From Sphingopyxis sp. (GTDB lineage Bacteria; Pseudomonadota; Alphaproteobacteria; Sphingomonadales; Sphingomonadaceae): DNA of 21,565 nucleotides. Positions 1 to 7,577 of this stretch are shown piece after piece. The stretch covers positions 1 through 21,565 of the forward strand of contig JACEST010000017.1 of NCBI GenBank assembly GCA_013911715.1. Direction: 5' to 3'. Each line of letters starts with the position of its first letter. Positions within the stretch are counted from its first letter, which is position 1. A program made the translations under genes and the position numbers. A model generated the notes under the pieces. The model was not told the DNA's origin. It saw only the letters and a list, made by a program, of their open reading frames with translations, and ran no database searches.

Positions 1-1151
1 AATTCCACCCGAACAATATCCGCGACACGTTTCGTGTCATCCTGCAGATGGCGGTGGTGCTGACCTTTGCCTCGAAATTGCCGGTGGTAAAGGTCGGCCG
101 CATGGCGGGCCAGTTCGCCAAGCCGCGCTCGACCGACACCGAACGGCAGGGCGAAATCGAACTGCCAAGTTATCGCGGCGATATCATCAACGACATCGTC
201 TTCGAAGCGGCAGCGCGCGAGCCCGATCCGCAGCGGATGGTCAAGGCTTACAGCCAGTCGGCCGCGACGCTCAACCTGCTGCGCGCCTTTGCGAACGGCG
301 GCTATGCCAATCTGCACCAGGTCAACAGCTGGACCCATGATTTCATGGGTCGCAGCCCATGGGCCAAGAAATATCAGGAAACGGCCGAACGTATTTCCGA
401 AGCGCTGGCGTTCATGGAAGCGTGCGGGGTGACCCCCGAAACCGTGCCCGCGATCAAGGGCACGAGCTTTTATACCAGCCATGAAGCATTGCTGCTGCCT
501 TACGAGCAGGCGCTGACGCGGCAGGATTCGCTGACCGGCGGCTGGTACGATACCTCAGCGCATTTCCTGTGGGTGGGTGACCGCACCCGGTTCGAGGGCA
601 GCGCGCATGTCGAATATCTGCGCGGTATCGGCAACCCCATTGGCATGAAGTGCGGGCCGAGCCTCGAATCCGACGCGCTGCTGCGGATGCTCGACACGCT
701 CAACCCTGGCCATGTGCCGGGACGCATGACGCTGATCACGCGCTATGGCCACGACAAGATCGAGGCCGGGCTGCCCAAGCTGGTGCGCGCGGTCAAGGCA
801 TCGGGCCACCCCGTCGTCTGGTCGTGCGATCCGATGCACGGCAATGTCATCAAGGCGGCAAGCGGCTATAAAACGCGCCCATTCGACCGCATCCTCGCCG
901 AAGTGCGCGGATTTTTCGCGGTGCACCGCGCCGAGGGCACGCACGCCGGCGGCATTCATGCCGAAATGACCGGCCAGAATGTCACCGAATGCACCGGCGG
1001 CGCGGTCGCGATCACCGACGAAGGATTGTCGGACCGCTATCACACCCACTGCGACCCGCGCCTCAACGCCGCGCAGTCGCTGGAATTGGCGTTTTTGCTC
1101 GCCGAAATGCTCAACCAGGAAATGGCCGAGCGCGCGAAGGTCGCGGCTTAA
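1..1151 (+). CDS. Class II DAHP synthase (3-deoxy-7-phosphoheptulonate synthase), 5' partial
   Basis: First enzyme of the shikimate pathway: condenses phosphoenolpyruvate with erythrose 4-phosphate in the cytoplasm. The frame is open from base 3, and the residues before the first in-window ATG (HPNNIRDTFRVILQ) fit the family, so the ATG at 48 is internal and the true start lies upstream of the window. About 382 residues of a family usually near 450 are present. Visible class II signatures are GQFAKPRS, an EGSAHVEYLRGIGNPIGMKCGPS-type block (residues in the middle third), RYGHDKIE, DPMHGN, HAEMTGQNVTEC and CDPRLNAAQSLE. By comparison with the Mycobacterium AroG family, the His codon at 837-839, Glu at 963-965 and Asp at 1053-1055 are the expected metal ligands; the fourth ligand, a Cys, lies off the window. 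The gene ends with TAA and converges on an M28 peptidase gene with a long palindrome between them. Confidence 0.95.
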   Translation, partial: FHPNNIRDTFRVILQMAVVLTFASKLPVVKVGRMAGQFAKPRSTDTERQGEIELPSYRGDIINDIVFEAAAREPDPQRMVKAYSQSAATLNLLRAFANGGYANLHQVNSWTHDFMGRSPWAKKYQETAERISEALAFMEACGVTPETVPAIKGTSFYTSHEALLLPYEQALTRQDSLTGGWYDTSAHFLWVGDRTRFEGSAHVEYLRGIGNPIGMKCGPSLESDALLRMLDTLNPGHVPGRMTLITRYGHDKIEAGLPKLVRAVKASGHPVVWSCDPMHGNVIKAASGYKTRPFDRILAEVRGFFAVHRAEGTHAGGIHAEMTGQNVTECTGGAVAITDEGLSDRYHTHCDPRLNAAQSLELAFLLAEMLNQEMAERAKVAA

Positions 1152-1157
1152 GAAAAC

Positions 1158-1317
1158 AAATCCTCCCCGGAACGGGGAGGGGGACCGTCCGCTGGAGCGA
1201 AGCGGAAGTGGATGGTGGAGGGGTCGCTATCGGTGCAGTGCCATGCCGCACCGCTGCGCGACGCTGCACCCGGCCCCTCCGTCGCTTCGCGCCACCTCCC
1301 CGTTCCGGGGAGGATTT
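1158..1317. repeat. Intergenic inverted-repeat element, family A, copy 1
   Basis: A 160-bp element lies between two convergent genes. The outer arms, 1158-1180 and 1295-1317, are perfect 23-bp inverted repeats with the core CCTCCCCGGAACGGGGAGG, itself a hairpin. Inside come a small hairpin near 1188-1206 (TCCGCT...AGCGGA), the segment GGAGGGGTCGCTATCG, a spacer, then CGGCCCCTCC and another small hairpin at 1283-1291. The right arm ends on the first base of the stop codon of the minus-strand peptidase gene. A second copy lies at 10315-10468 with the same ends but different inner hairpins. Position suggests it could act as a bidirectional terminator, but no T-run follows either arm. No protein is encoded. 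Confidence 0.9.
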
Positions 1318-2831
1318 TAAGGTAAGGGCTTCCCCGCCCACCGTTTGGTGCTGCCAAAGGCGCGCGCCAGCGCAACGTGCAAGTCGGCATCTTCGGCGGC
1401 GCCGCCCAGCGGATAGGGCTGGCCCGGCTGGTCGGCAGGGCCGTGATAGTCGCTGCCGAGGAAGGCCTGCAGCAGCGCCATGTCCGAAAAGCTGCCGCCG
1501 GTCATCAGCGACACCACGCCCTTGGCCCCGAACGCCCAGCCATCCTGCCGCTGGACAAAGGCGTCAGCCTCTCCGTCGGTATCAATTTTGCGGCCCAATT
1601 TGGTCGCCACCTCCGCGACGACCGCATCGTGCGGAGCCGAACCGCGCCCAATCGTCGCCACTGGCGTGCCGCGCGGCGCAATGGCAATCGTGTCGATGTT
1701 CAGCGCCACGGTGATGTCGCCGAGTGGCACCACTGGATTGTCGGCGAAATGATAGGCACCCAATAATCCGCTTTCCTCGGCCGTGGTGGCGAGGAAGTAA
1801 ATGTCGCGGTCGGGCCGCGCACTCTGCCCCAGCCGCTGCGCGACTTCGATCATCACGGCGATGCCGCTGGCATTGTCGACCGCACCGTTGCATATGCGGT
1901 CCGCCGCGCCTTCGGGACGGCAGATCCCCAGATGGTCCCAATGCCCCATGATGACGATGGCCTTGCCGTCGGGTTTGGCACCCGGCAGCTTGGCGATGAT
2001 GTTGTGGCTGTCGAAGGCGCGGATGCTGCTGGATGCGGTCAGATCAACACTGATCCCTAGATCGCGTGCCGCAAAGTCGGGATTTTTGGCAGCGGTGCGC
2101 AACTCGTCGGCAGTTGCGCCCGCCCGCGTCACCAAATTATCGAATGCAGCCGGTGCCAGAAAACCGCTGACTTCGGGGCCGCTCGCCGCATTGGTCGCAC
2201 GCGTGGTGGTCGACCCGCCCAGCGCGCTTTTCAGCTGCGCCCACGGTAAGGCTTCACCCGCGACGATGAGCACCGCGCTTGCGCCCGCTTCGGCCAGCAT
2301 CCGCCGACGATCGCGGAAACGCGGCAGGTTTGTGCCATAGGGAACATTATCGAACAGCATCACCGCCACCTTGCCGCGCACATCGGCGGTGACCTTGCCG
2401 CTGGCGTCGACCCCGTAGCCGACGAACAGGACGGGCAAGTTTTTGAGCTCGGCACGTGCGGCACGGCTGGTCAGCAATATGCTGTCGTCCTCAAGCGTGA
2501 TCGGCCGCCCGTCGCGGCGAAACGTTGCACTGCCACCCAGATTTTTGGTCTCGACCAGCGGCACCGGCTGGAGCCATGGCGTGGTGCTGCCCGGCACCGG
2601 TATCAAGCCCGCGCGCGCCCATTCACCTGTGACATAGGCGATGGTGCGATACTCGCCCTCAGTCCCTGGCGCGCGGCCCTGAAAGGCGTCGCTGGCGAGC
2701 ACATCGATATGCGCGGCGAGTTCGGCCTCGGTGACCGGCTTGTCGGCCAGGGCATAAGCGACGGGTGTAAGGGCGAAGGCCGCAGCAGCGGCAAGCAGGG
2801 CGCGTTGGATCATGGATCGCAGCGTTGCCAT
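1317..2831 (-). CDS. Secreted M28-family zinc peptidase (aminopeptidase-like)
   Basis: Predicted exported metallopeptidase of family M28, 504 residues from this start. The N-terminus carries a signal peptide (Arg at 5 and 10, hydrophobic Ala/Leu stretch 11-27, AYA-like cleavage region). An internal ATG at 2813 (MIQRALLAAAAA) gives a more compact signal peptide and may be the real start; neither start has a clear Shine-Dalgarno. Residues about 90-270 hold a PA-like insert region, and the catalytic half contains the metal-binding pattern: GHWDHLG (His297, Asp299), GAVDNASG (Asp319), TTAEESG (Glu352/353), NIDTIA (Asp380) and SDYHGPAD (His463). All expected dinuclear zinc ligands are present, so it should be active. 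Substrate is unknown; a periplasmic role in peptide turnover is likely. It lies 147 bp downstream of, and co-directional with, the CitE-like gene. Confidence 0.92.
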   Translation of the reverse strand: MATLRSMIQRALLAAAAAFALTPVAYALADKPVTEAELAAHIDVLASDAFQGRAPGTEGEYRTIAYVTGEWARAGLIPVPGSTTPWLQPVPLVETKNLGGSATFRRDGRPITLEDDSILLTSRAARAELKNLPVLFVGYGVDASGKVTADVRGKVAVMLFDNVPYGTNLPRFRDRRRMLAEAGASAVLIVAGEALPWAQLKSALGGSTTTRATNAASGPEVSGFLAPAAFDNLVTRAGATADELRTAAKNPDFAARDLGISVDLTASSSIRAFDSHNIIAKLPGAKPDGKAIVIMGHWDHLGICRPEGAADRICNGAVDNASGIAVMIEVAQRLGQSARPDRDIYFLATTAEESGLLGAYHFADNPVVPLGDITVALNIDTIAIAPRGTPVATIGRGSAPHDAVVAEVATKLGRKIDTDGEADAFVQRQDGWAFGAKGVVSLMTGGSFSDMALLQAFLGSDYHGPADQPGQPYPLGGAAEDADLHVALARAFGSTKRWAGKPLP

Positions 2832-2872
2832 GCTAGAGACGAGTAGGCAAGTTCCACAATCCTGTTGTCATT

Positions 2873-2937
2873 CCCGCGAAAGCGGGAACCCAGGGCGGCC
2901 TCAAGCCATGTCAACCCTGGGCCCCCGCTTTCGCGGG
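2873..2937. repeat. Intergenic palindrome of the CCCGCGAAAGCGGG type
   Basis: Two arms, CCCGCGAAAGCGGG at 2873-2886 and its exact reverse complement at 2924-2937, extended inward by CCCAGGG (2889-2895) and CCCTGGG (2915-2921). Each arm is also a hairpin by itself (CCCGC, loop GAAA, GCGGG), so the whole is a palindrome built of palindromes. It lies between the CitE-like gene and the M28 peptidase gene on the minus strand, and could form a strong stem in the RNA between them. A single copy is seen in this window. Confidence 0.85.
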
Positions 2938-2947
2938 GGAGACAATT

Positions 2948-2970
2948 GTTGGGGTATACCCCGCCCCAAC
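2948..2970 (-). terminator. Possible terminator hairpin after the CitE-like gene
   Basis: GTTGGGG (2948-2954) pairs with CCCCAAC (2964-2970); inside is the perfect 12-bp palindrome GGGGTATACCCC (2951-2962). It starts 8 bp after the stop codon of the minus-strand CitE-like gene. No T-run follows on that strand, so it is not a textbook Rho-independent terminator. Confidence 0.35.
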
Positions 2971-2978
2971 GGCGCGCG

Positions 2979-3791
2979 TTAGCGTATTGCACGCCCCAAC
3001 AGCGCCCTTGCCTGCGCCACATGCATATCCTCGATCATCCGGCCGCGAAACCGCTGCGCGCCGCCGGTCGCCGCCGCGATGATCGCCTCGGCCTCCTCGA
3101 TTTCGGCAGGAGTCGGCGCGAAGGCGGCGTTGCACGGGTCGATTTGCGCGGGATGCACCAGTGTCTTGCCGTCGAACCCCAGCCGCCGGCCCTCGGCGGC
3201 TTCGGCAGCGAAACCGGCGGCATCGTCGATGACGTTATACACCCCATCGAACGCGAGCTTGCCGCCCGCGCGCGCCGCCAGCACGATGGTCTGGATGGCA
3301 AGGCTCATCGCACAACGGTCAGTGACGTCGGGCAGTTTGAGGGTGATGGCGAGGTCGTTGAGCCCCGCCACCAAAGCCGCCACCGCAGTGTGGGCGGCGA
3401 TTTCGCGCGCGGCATAAACCCCCACCGGACTTTCAATCATCGCGAACAGCGGCTTGCCGAGCGCAGCAGGCACCGCCAGTTCGCCCGGCGCGTCAACCTT
3501 GGGCACCACAATCGCATCACACGCGGCCCCGGCGAGCGCCGCAATGTCCTCCGCCTGTTCGCTATGGCCGTGAGCATTGATCCGCACCGCGACGCACTTG
3601 CCGGGATAGCCATCCGCCAAAGCCGCGCGCATGGCCGCGCGCGCCTCAGCCTTGCGATCGGCCGGCACCGAATCTTCGAGGTCGATGATTAGCATGTCGG
3701 CGGGCAAGCCGCGCGCCTTGCCCAGCGCGCGCGCATTGGCGGCGGGGACATAGAGCAAGCTGCGCGGCGGCGGGGTAAAATTAAGGTTCAT
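2979..3791 (-). CDS. CitE-like CoA-ester lyase (HpcH/HpaI aldolase superfamily)
   Basis: Predicted TIM-barrel lyase cleaving or forming a carbon-carbon bond in a short acyl-CoA such as a malyl-CoA or citramalyl-CoA type substrate. Starting at the ATG at 3791 it has 270 residues and begins MNLNFTPPPRSLLYVPA, the usual start of this family; a TTG further upstream would add 17 residues of poor fit. Expected site residues are present: DLED at 37-40, Arg70 (VAVRINAHG), Glu120 (MIESPVG), Asp146 (GLNDLAI), then GFDGKTLVHPAQI at 206-218. No citrate lyase alpha or gamma (ACP) subunit gene is nearby, so it is a stand-alone enzyme and not part of citrate lyase. Substrate cannot be told from sequence. 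It is divergent from the qmcA-type gene (68 bp apart) and upstream of the M28 peptidase gene. Confidence 0.88.
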   Translation of the reverse strand: MNLNFTPPPRSLLYVPAANARALGKARGLPADMLIIDLEDSVPADRKAEARAAMRAALADGYPGKCVAVRINAHGHSEQAEDIAALAGAACDAIVVPKVDAPGELAVPAALGKPLFAMIESPVGVYAAREIAAHTAVAALVAGLNDLAITLKLPDVTDRCAMSLAIQTIVLAARAGGKLAFDGVYNVIDDAAGFAAEAAEGRRLGFDGKTLVHPAQIDPCNAAFAPTPAEIEEAEAIIAAATGGAQRFRGRMIEDMHVAQARALLGRAIR

Positions 3792-3803
3792 GTCCGAATA
3801 TGC

Positions 3804-3833
3804 TTGGCGTGTGCCACCGCGCTTGGCAATGAT
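3804..3833 (+). promoter_or_regulatory. Candidate sigma70-type promoter for the qmcA-nfeD operon
   Basis: TTGGCG at 3804-3809 (4 of 6 matches to the -35 consensus) and AATGAT at 3828-3833 (4 of 6 to -10) are separated by 18 bp. They lie in the 68-bp gap between two divergent genes, about 15 bp before the Shine-Dalgarno GGGGGA (3848-3853). A match of this quality can occur by chance. Confidence 0.3.
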
Positions 3834-3859
3834 ACACGGCAATCAACGGGGGATTGACC

Positions 3860-4780
3860 ATGGAATATTTCGTTTTGGTGCTGTTGGGGCTCGCGATCAT
3901 CTTTCTGATGATGGGCGTCACAGTGGTGCGGCAGGGTTTTGTCTATACGGTCGAACGCTTTGGCCGTTTCACCCACGCCGCCTATCCCGGTTTCAATTTC
4001 ATCATCCCCTTCGTCGACCGGGTCGGGCGCAAGGTGAATGTGATGGAACAGGTGCTCGATATTCCGGGGCAGGAAATCATCACCAAGGACAATGCCATGG
4101 TCGCGGTCGATGGCGTGGTGTTCTTTCAGGTGCTCGATGCCGCAAAAGCCGCCTACGAGGTCAGCGATCTCTATCTCGCCATCATGAACCTCACCACGAC
4201 CAATTTGCGCACGGTGATGGGGTCGATGGACCTCGACGAGACATTGTCCAAACGCGACCATATCAATGCCCGCCTGCTTGTCGTCGTCGATGACGCGACG
4301 ACGCCGTGGGGGGTCAAAATCACCCGCGTCGAAATCAAGGATATCCGCCCGCCCGCCGATATTTCGAACGCGATGGCGCGGCAGATGAAGGCCGAGCGCG
4401 AAAAGCGCGCGACCATCCTTGAATCTGAAGCCGCGCGGCAGAATGAAATCAACCGCGCCGAGGGCCTGAAACAGGCGCAGATTCTGGAAGCCGAGGGGCG
4501 CCGCCAGTCAGCCTTCCTTGACGCCGAAGCGCGCGAACGCGCGGCGCAGGCCGAAGCGACCGCAACCAAGCTGGTCAGCGACGCCATCGCCGGCGGCGAT
4601 GCCAAGGCCATCAATTATTTCATCGCGCAAAAATATGTCGAGGCGGTCGGCATGTTTGCAACCTCGCCCAATGCCAAGACCATCTTGTTCCCGGTCGAGG
4701 CGACGCAGCTCATTGGCACGCTGGGCGGCATTGGCGAGATTGCCAAGGACGCCATCGGCAAAATGGGTGAGGGGCGTTGA
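3860..4780 (+). CDS. qmcA: SPFH/Band 7 membrane protein, QmcA type
   Basis: Membrane-anchored SPFH (stomatin/prohibitin-like) protein of 306 residues, close in length and sequence feel to E. coli QmcA. Such proteins form large oligomeric cages in the inner membrane and influence proteases and membrane order; the exact role is uncertain. Residues 3-22 form one N-terminal membrane segment. The Band 7 domain follows (about 23-190), with VERFGRFTHAAYPGFNFIIP, NVMEQVLDIPGQEI and VEIKDIRPP. An Ala/Glu-rich coiled coil covers about 180-250 (KAEREKRATILESEA). The ATG at 3860 is preferred over an in-frame TTG at 3854 because GGGGGA at 3848-3853 sits 6 bp from the ATG and abuts the TTG. The NfeD gene starts 2 bp after the stop, the usual pairing for this family. 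Confidence 0.93.
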   Translation: MEYFVLVLLGLAIIFLMMGVTVVRQGFVYTVERFGRFTHAAYPGFNFIIPFVDRVGRKVNVMEQVLDIPGQEIITKDNAMVAVDGVVFFQVLDAAKAAYEVSDLYLAIMNLTTTNLRTVMGSMDLDETLSKRDHINARLLVVVDDATTPWGVKITRVEIKDIRPPADISNAMARQMKAEREKRATILESEAARQNEINRAEGLKQAQILEAEGRRQSAFLDAEARERAAQAEATATKLVSDAIAGGDAKAINYFIAQKYVEAVGMFATSPNAKTILFPVEATQLIGTLGGIGEIAKDAIGKMGEGR

Positions 4781-4782
4781 AC

Positions 4783-5229
4783 ATGAATGCTTGGCTCGAA
4801 GGAATTGACCCGCACTGGTTCTGGCTGTCGATCGGGCTCGCGCTGGGCGTGCTCGAAATGCTGCTGCCGGGATTTTTCCTGATCTGGCTCGCAGGCGCGG
4901 CAATCATCACCGGGCTGGTGGTGTGGGTGCTGCCGATCCCCTTTGTCGGCCAGGTCGCCTTGTTCGCGGTGCTCGCCATCGGCGCGGTGTTCTGGGCGCG
5001 GCGCTATTTGAAGGACAATCCCATCGAAAGCACCGACCCGCTGCTCAACCAGCGCGGATCGCGCTATATCGGCGAGGTGGTGACGCTAGTCACCGCCATT
5101 CAGGACGGGCGCGGGCGCGCGAAAATCGGCGATGGCGAATGGCCGGTACGCGGCCCCGACGCCGCCGTCGGCACCCGTGTGCGCGTGGTCAGCGCCGAGG
5201 GCGGCTCGCTGGTGGTGGAGTTGGCTTAA
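4783..5229 (+). CDS. NfeD family membrane protein, short form (YbbJ-like)
   Basis: Small integral membrane protein, 148 residues, partner of the upstream SPFH protein. Hydrophobic segments at about 12-30, 31-50 and 54-71 form the membrane part; residues about 85-148 form the soluble OB-fold domain (GEVVTLVTAIQDGRGRAKIGDGEW...VRVVSAEG). It lacks the N-terminal ClpP-like protease domain of long NfeD proteins, which matches the short class found next to QmcA-type genes. The ATG at 4783 is 2 bp after the qmcA stop and has GAGGGG at 4769-4774 as ribosome binding site; a TTG at 4777 overlapping the qmcA stop is less likely. Translational coupling is probable. Confidence 0.9.
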   Translation: MNAWLEGIDPHWFWLSIGLALGVLEMLLPGFFLIWLAGAAIITGLVVWVLPIPFVGQVALFAVLAIGAVFWARRYLKDNPIESTDPLLNQRGSRYIGEVVTLVTAIQDGRGRAKIGDGEWPVRGPDAAVGTRVRVVSAEGGSLVVELA

Positions 5230-5232
5230 GCA

Positions 5233-5336
5233 TCAACCGTCGCCCCTGCGCAGGCAGGGGCCGCTATCGGGAAAGCACCGTTGCCATGGGCTCATCACGG
5301 CCAATGGCCCCTGCCTGCGCAGGGGCGACGGGTTGA
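5233..5336. repeat. Intergenic inverted repeat of the CCCCTGCGCAGGCAGGGG type
   Basis: Arms of about 30 bp at 5233-5262 and 5306-5336 are inverted copies, differing by one inserted G near the outer end of the right arm. Each arm contains its own hairpin, CCCCTGC, loop GCAG, GCAGGGG (or complement). The loop region between arms is about 43 bp. It fills the space between the convergent nfeD and GNAT genes and could terminate both, although no T-run is evident. Confidence 0.88.
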
Positions 5337-5356
5337 TTTGACGCTGATTTTGTGGC

Positions 5357-5878
5357 CTAAGTCCGCGGCCGCGCCCACAGATTGACCGGATCGCCGAGCG
5401 CGTCGCTCGACCCGGACAGCGCAAACCCCAGTTTGGCTGCGACCTTTTCCGAAGCGTCGTTGCCCGGATTGATGATGCAGCGCACCTCGGGCGCGCCCAA
5501 ATGCGCGTCGGCCCAGGCCAGCACCGCCGTCATCGCCTCGGTCGCGAGGCCCTGCCCCCAATGGTCGGCATCAAACGCCCAGCCCGCCTCGGGCACGCCC
5601 TCGAGCTCGACTATGCCGCGCGCGAAATAGCTCAGACCGCCCATGCCGACCAGCCGGTCGCTCACCTTGTCGGCGAACACCCAATAGCCAAAGCCCATAA
5701 TCGGCCACAGCCCGGCGGCAGCGAGGAATTTGCTCCAGCTCAATGTTTCGTCGCGCGGTTCGCCGCCGATGAAGCGCGTGACACGCTCGTCGGCCCACAT
5801 CGCGACATGGTCGTCCTTGTCCGACAGGCGATGTTCGCGCAGGCGCAGGCGGGCGGTTTCGATGACAGGCTGGGCCAT
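5357..5878 (-). CDS. GNAT family N-acetyltransferase (RimJ/RimL-like)
   Basis: Acetyl-CoA-dependent N-acetyltransferase of 173 residues, full length for the RimJ/RimL-like GNAT group. The N-terminal strand IETARLRLREHRLSDKD is typical. The acetyl-CoA pyrophosphate loop is at about 107-115 (WGQGLATEA), followed by helix alpha-3, and the later block NDASEKVAAKLGF (140-152) is the usual motif B. Start at the ATG at 5878 with AAGGCGGG just upstream. Substrate cannot be predicted; members acetylate ribosomal proteins, antibiotics or small amines. The gene stands alone with palindromic repeats on both sides. Confidence 0.9.
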   Translation of the reverse strand: MAQPVIETARLRLREHRLSDKDDHVAMWADERVTRFIGGEPRDETLSWSKFLAAAGLWPIMGFGYWVFADKVSDRLVGMGGLSYFARGIVELEGVPEAGWAFDADHWGQGLATEAMTAVLAWADAHLGAPEVRCIINPGNDASEKVAAKLGFALSGSSDALGDPVNLWARPRT

Positions 5879-5901
5879 TTGCCCGCCTTACCAAGTCTTC
5901 T

Positions 5902-5973
5902 CCGTTCGTGTCGAGCGAAGTCGAGACACCGTGCGAGCATGCCGGGTGTCTCGACTTCGCTCGATACGAACGG
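5902..5973. repeat. Intergenic inverted repeat, family B, copy 1
   Basis: Two 29-bp arms, 5902-5930 and 5945-5973, are inverted with one mismatch; they begin CCGTTCGTGTCGAGCGAAGT and the loop is only 14 bp. Inside each arm TCGAGCGAAGTCGA is partly palindromic. A second, more diverged copy is at 7716-7795. It lies between the GNAT gene and the PF10118 gene, both on the minus strand. Confidence 0.9.
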
Positions 5974-5982
5974 GATCTTGGA

Positions 5983-6873
5983 TCAGGCCGCCTTGGCGAG
6001 CTCCACGCTCGACGGCATTTTGGCGTCGGCATAGGCACTGTCATATTTGCCGATCAGCGCGCGGTCGTCGTGGTTCCACGGGTGAAAGCCGGGCAGGAAA
6101 TAGGCCGCCCATGGAACGAAAATGCGCCGCAGCAGCCCGGGGTTGCCCAGCATAAACCAGGCGATGCGAGCATTGACGCGCAAACCGGTCAGCCCGTCCT
6201 GCGCCAACAGCTTTTTCATGCCCTTGATCCGCTTGTACCAGAACATGCCGGTGATGATCAGCATTAGCCGCGATTTCACGCTCCACCGTTTCCAGCGCGA
6301 CCAATGCTTCGTCGCGTGCAGCCAGGTGTCATAGGCGACGCCCTTATGCTCAATCTCTTCGATCGCATGCCAGCGCCACATGTCGGCCCATTCCTGGTCC
6401 GCCCCGTAAAACAGGCTCTGCTCCTTGAGGAACAGCTGCGCCAGCACGGCAGTATAATGTTCGAGCGCAATCGTCGCGGCGAGGTTGATGATCGCCGGAC
6501 GCTCCTTGATCAGCGCCATGACATGATCAACGTCGGCATAGAGCGGGGCAAGATCATAGCCCGTTTCCGCCACTTTCTTGTTGAACGCCACATGTTCGCG
6601 GCTGTGGATAACCTCCTGCTGCACAAAGGCACGGATTTCGCCCGCGAGCTTTGGCGGCACGCCGTCGCGGTGCGCCTTCACCGCCTCGATGAACATCGCC
6701 TCGCCCTGCGGAAAGGTCACTGACAGCGCGTTGAAAAGCGAACTGCCAATCGGGTCGCCGCCCAGCCACCAGCGCTTTTGCACAGATTCGCGGCCAAAGC
6801 GGCGGTCACGCGGGGTGATAGCTAGGTCAGACGGCGTTGGGGTTTGCGCCGAAATGTGTGAGGGGCTGGACAT
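5983..6873 (-). CDS. Predicted metal-dependent hydrolase, PF10118-like, ferritin-like di-metal motif
   Basis: Member of a poorly characterised family usually named metal-dependent hydrolase (PF10118); function unknown. From the ATG at 6873 it has 296 residues; a TTG 51 bp upstream is less likely. Possible di-metal ligands appear in a ferritin-like spacing: Glu58 (FPQGEAMF), Glu87 and His90/His94 (QQEVIHSREH), Glu138 and His139 (ALEHYTA), His169, Glu172, Glu175 and His176 (WHAIEEIEHKGVAYD). This looks more like a di-iron helical bundle than a classic hydrolase. A hydrophobic stretch at about 203-214 and another at 251-262 may touch the membrane. It is divergent from a TetR-family regulator (75 bp), which is its likely controller. 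Related genes in other bacteria are often linked to lipid or hydrophobic compound metabolism; that is family lore, not seen here. Confidence 0.82.
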   Translation of the reverse strand: MSSPSHISAQTPTPSDLAITPRDRRFGRESVQKRWWLGGDPIGSSLFNALSVTFPQGEAMFIEAVKAHRDGVPPKLAGEIRAFVQQEVIHSREHVAFNKKVAETGYDLAPLYADVDHVMALIKERPAIINLAATIALEHYTAVLAQLFLKEQSLFYGADQEWADMWRWHAIEEIEHKGVAYDTWLHATKHWSRWKRWSVKSRLMLIITGMFWYKRIKGMKKLLAQDGLTGLRVNARIAWFMLGNPGLLRRIFVPWAAYFLPGFHPWNHDDRALIGKYDSAYADAKMPSSVELAKAA

Positions 6874-6940
6874 TGTGACATTCCACGCGAAAAGAGAATC
6901 GGAAGAAAGCGGAATAACCGCCAAGGGTTTAACGGGTAAC

Positions 6941-6955
6941 TTACATTTATGTCAA
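6941..6955. promoter_or_regulatory. Palindrome across the tetR start; candidate operator and divergent promoter
   Basis: TTACATTTATGTCAA contains the perfect ACAT-TT-ATGT palindrome (6944-6953) and covers the ATG (6949-6951) of the TetR-family gene. On the minus strand, TTGACA (6955-6950) is a perfect -35 hexamer, followed after 17 bp by TTAAAC (3 of 6 for -10), pointing toward the PF10118 gene. A repressor bound here would cover both its own start codon and the divergent promoter. This is a suggestion from sequence only. Confidence 0.35.
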
Positions 6956-7569
6956 TAGTTGAACTGGCCCCGCGCAAACGCCTGTCGCCCGAGGAAAGCC
7001 GCGGACAGGCGCTGGTGGCGGCGCGCGACATTTTGCTGGAGGCCGGGCCCCAAGCGGTAACGCTCAAAGCCGTCGCCGCACGCATCGGCCGCACCCATGC
7101 CAATCTGCTCCACCATTTCGGCAGCGCGGCGGGGCTGCAAAAGGATCTCGCCGGTTTCCTGACCGAAGGCGTGTGCGCGACGATTGCCGAGACGATGCGC
7201 GAAGGCGAGCTCGGCAACCGCAACGTCCGCGCGATTGTCGATATGGCGTTCAATGCCTTTGACGAAGGCGGCGCGGGCGCACTGGCGAGCTGGATGCTGT
7301 TGACCGGCAACGAAGATGCGCTCGACCCCGTGGTGGCGGCAGTGCACCGGCTGATCGACGACCTGACCCCCGACGCGGCCGAGAAGCAACTGATGCGCGA
7401 AGATACGCTGGTGCTGGTGCTGATGGCGCTGGGCGATGCGCAGATGGGCGCGCCGATGGCCGCTGCATTGGGCCTGCCGCGCGACACCGCGCGCACGCTC
7501 GCCTGCGAGCTGATCGAGGGGCGCGTTGCCAAGTTTCATGCAACTAAAACCGACAAGGATTGCTGCTGA
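6949..7569 (+). CDS. TetR/AcrR family transcriptional regulator
   Basis: One-component DNA-binding regulator of 206 residues, the normal size. The TetR N-terminal domain spans about 15-65, with the helix-turn-helix at about 38-57 (VTLKAVAARIGRTHANLLHHF), here ending in LLHHFGS rather than the common LYYHFGS. The C-terminal domain, which would bind a ligand and dimerise, is not conserved enough to name an inducer. No strong Shine-Dalgarno precedes the ATG at 6949. It is divergent from the PF10118 gene, the most likely target, and may also control itself through the palindrome at its start codon. A hairpin at 7578-7609 follows the stop. Confidence 0.9.
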   Translation: MSIVELAPRKRLSPEESRGQALVAARDILLEAGPQAVTLKAVAARIGRTHANLLHHFGSAAGLQKDLAGFLTEGVCATIAETMREGELGNRNVRAIVDMAFNAFDEGGAGALASWMLLTGNEDALDPVVAAVHRLIDDLTPDAAEKQLMREDTLVLVLMALGDAQMGAPMAAALGLPRDTARTLACELIEGRVAKFHATKTDKDCC

Positions 7570-7577
7570 ATTCGCAA

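Noticed and set aside
1111..1341. Small open frames within the family A repeat at the DAHP synthase 3' end
   Set aside because: They are translations of the repeat itself (Arg/Gly/Pro-rich), differ between the two copies and have no start signal.
3854..3859. TTG start for the qmcA-type gene
   Set aside because: The Shine-Dalgarno GGGGGA ends directly at this TTG, leaving no spacing; the ATG at 3860 has the proper 6-bp spacing.
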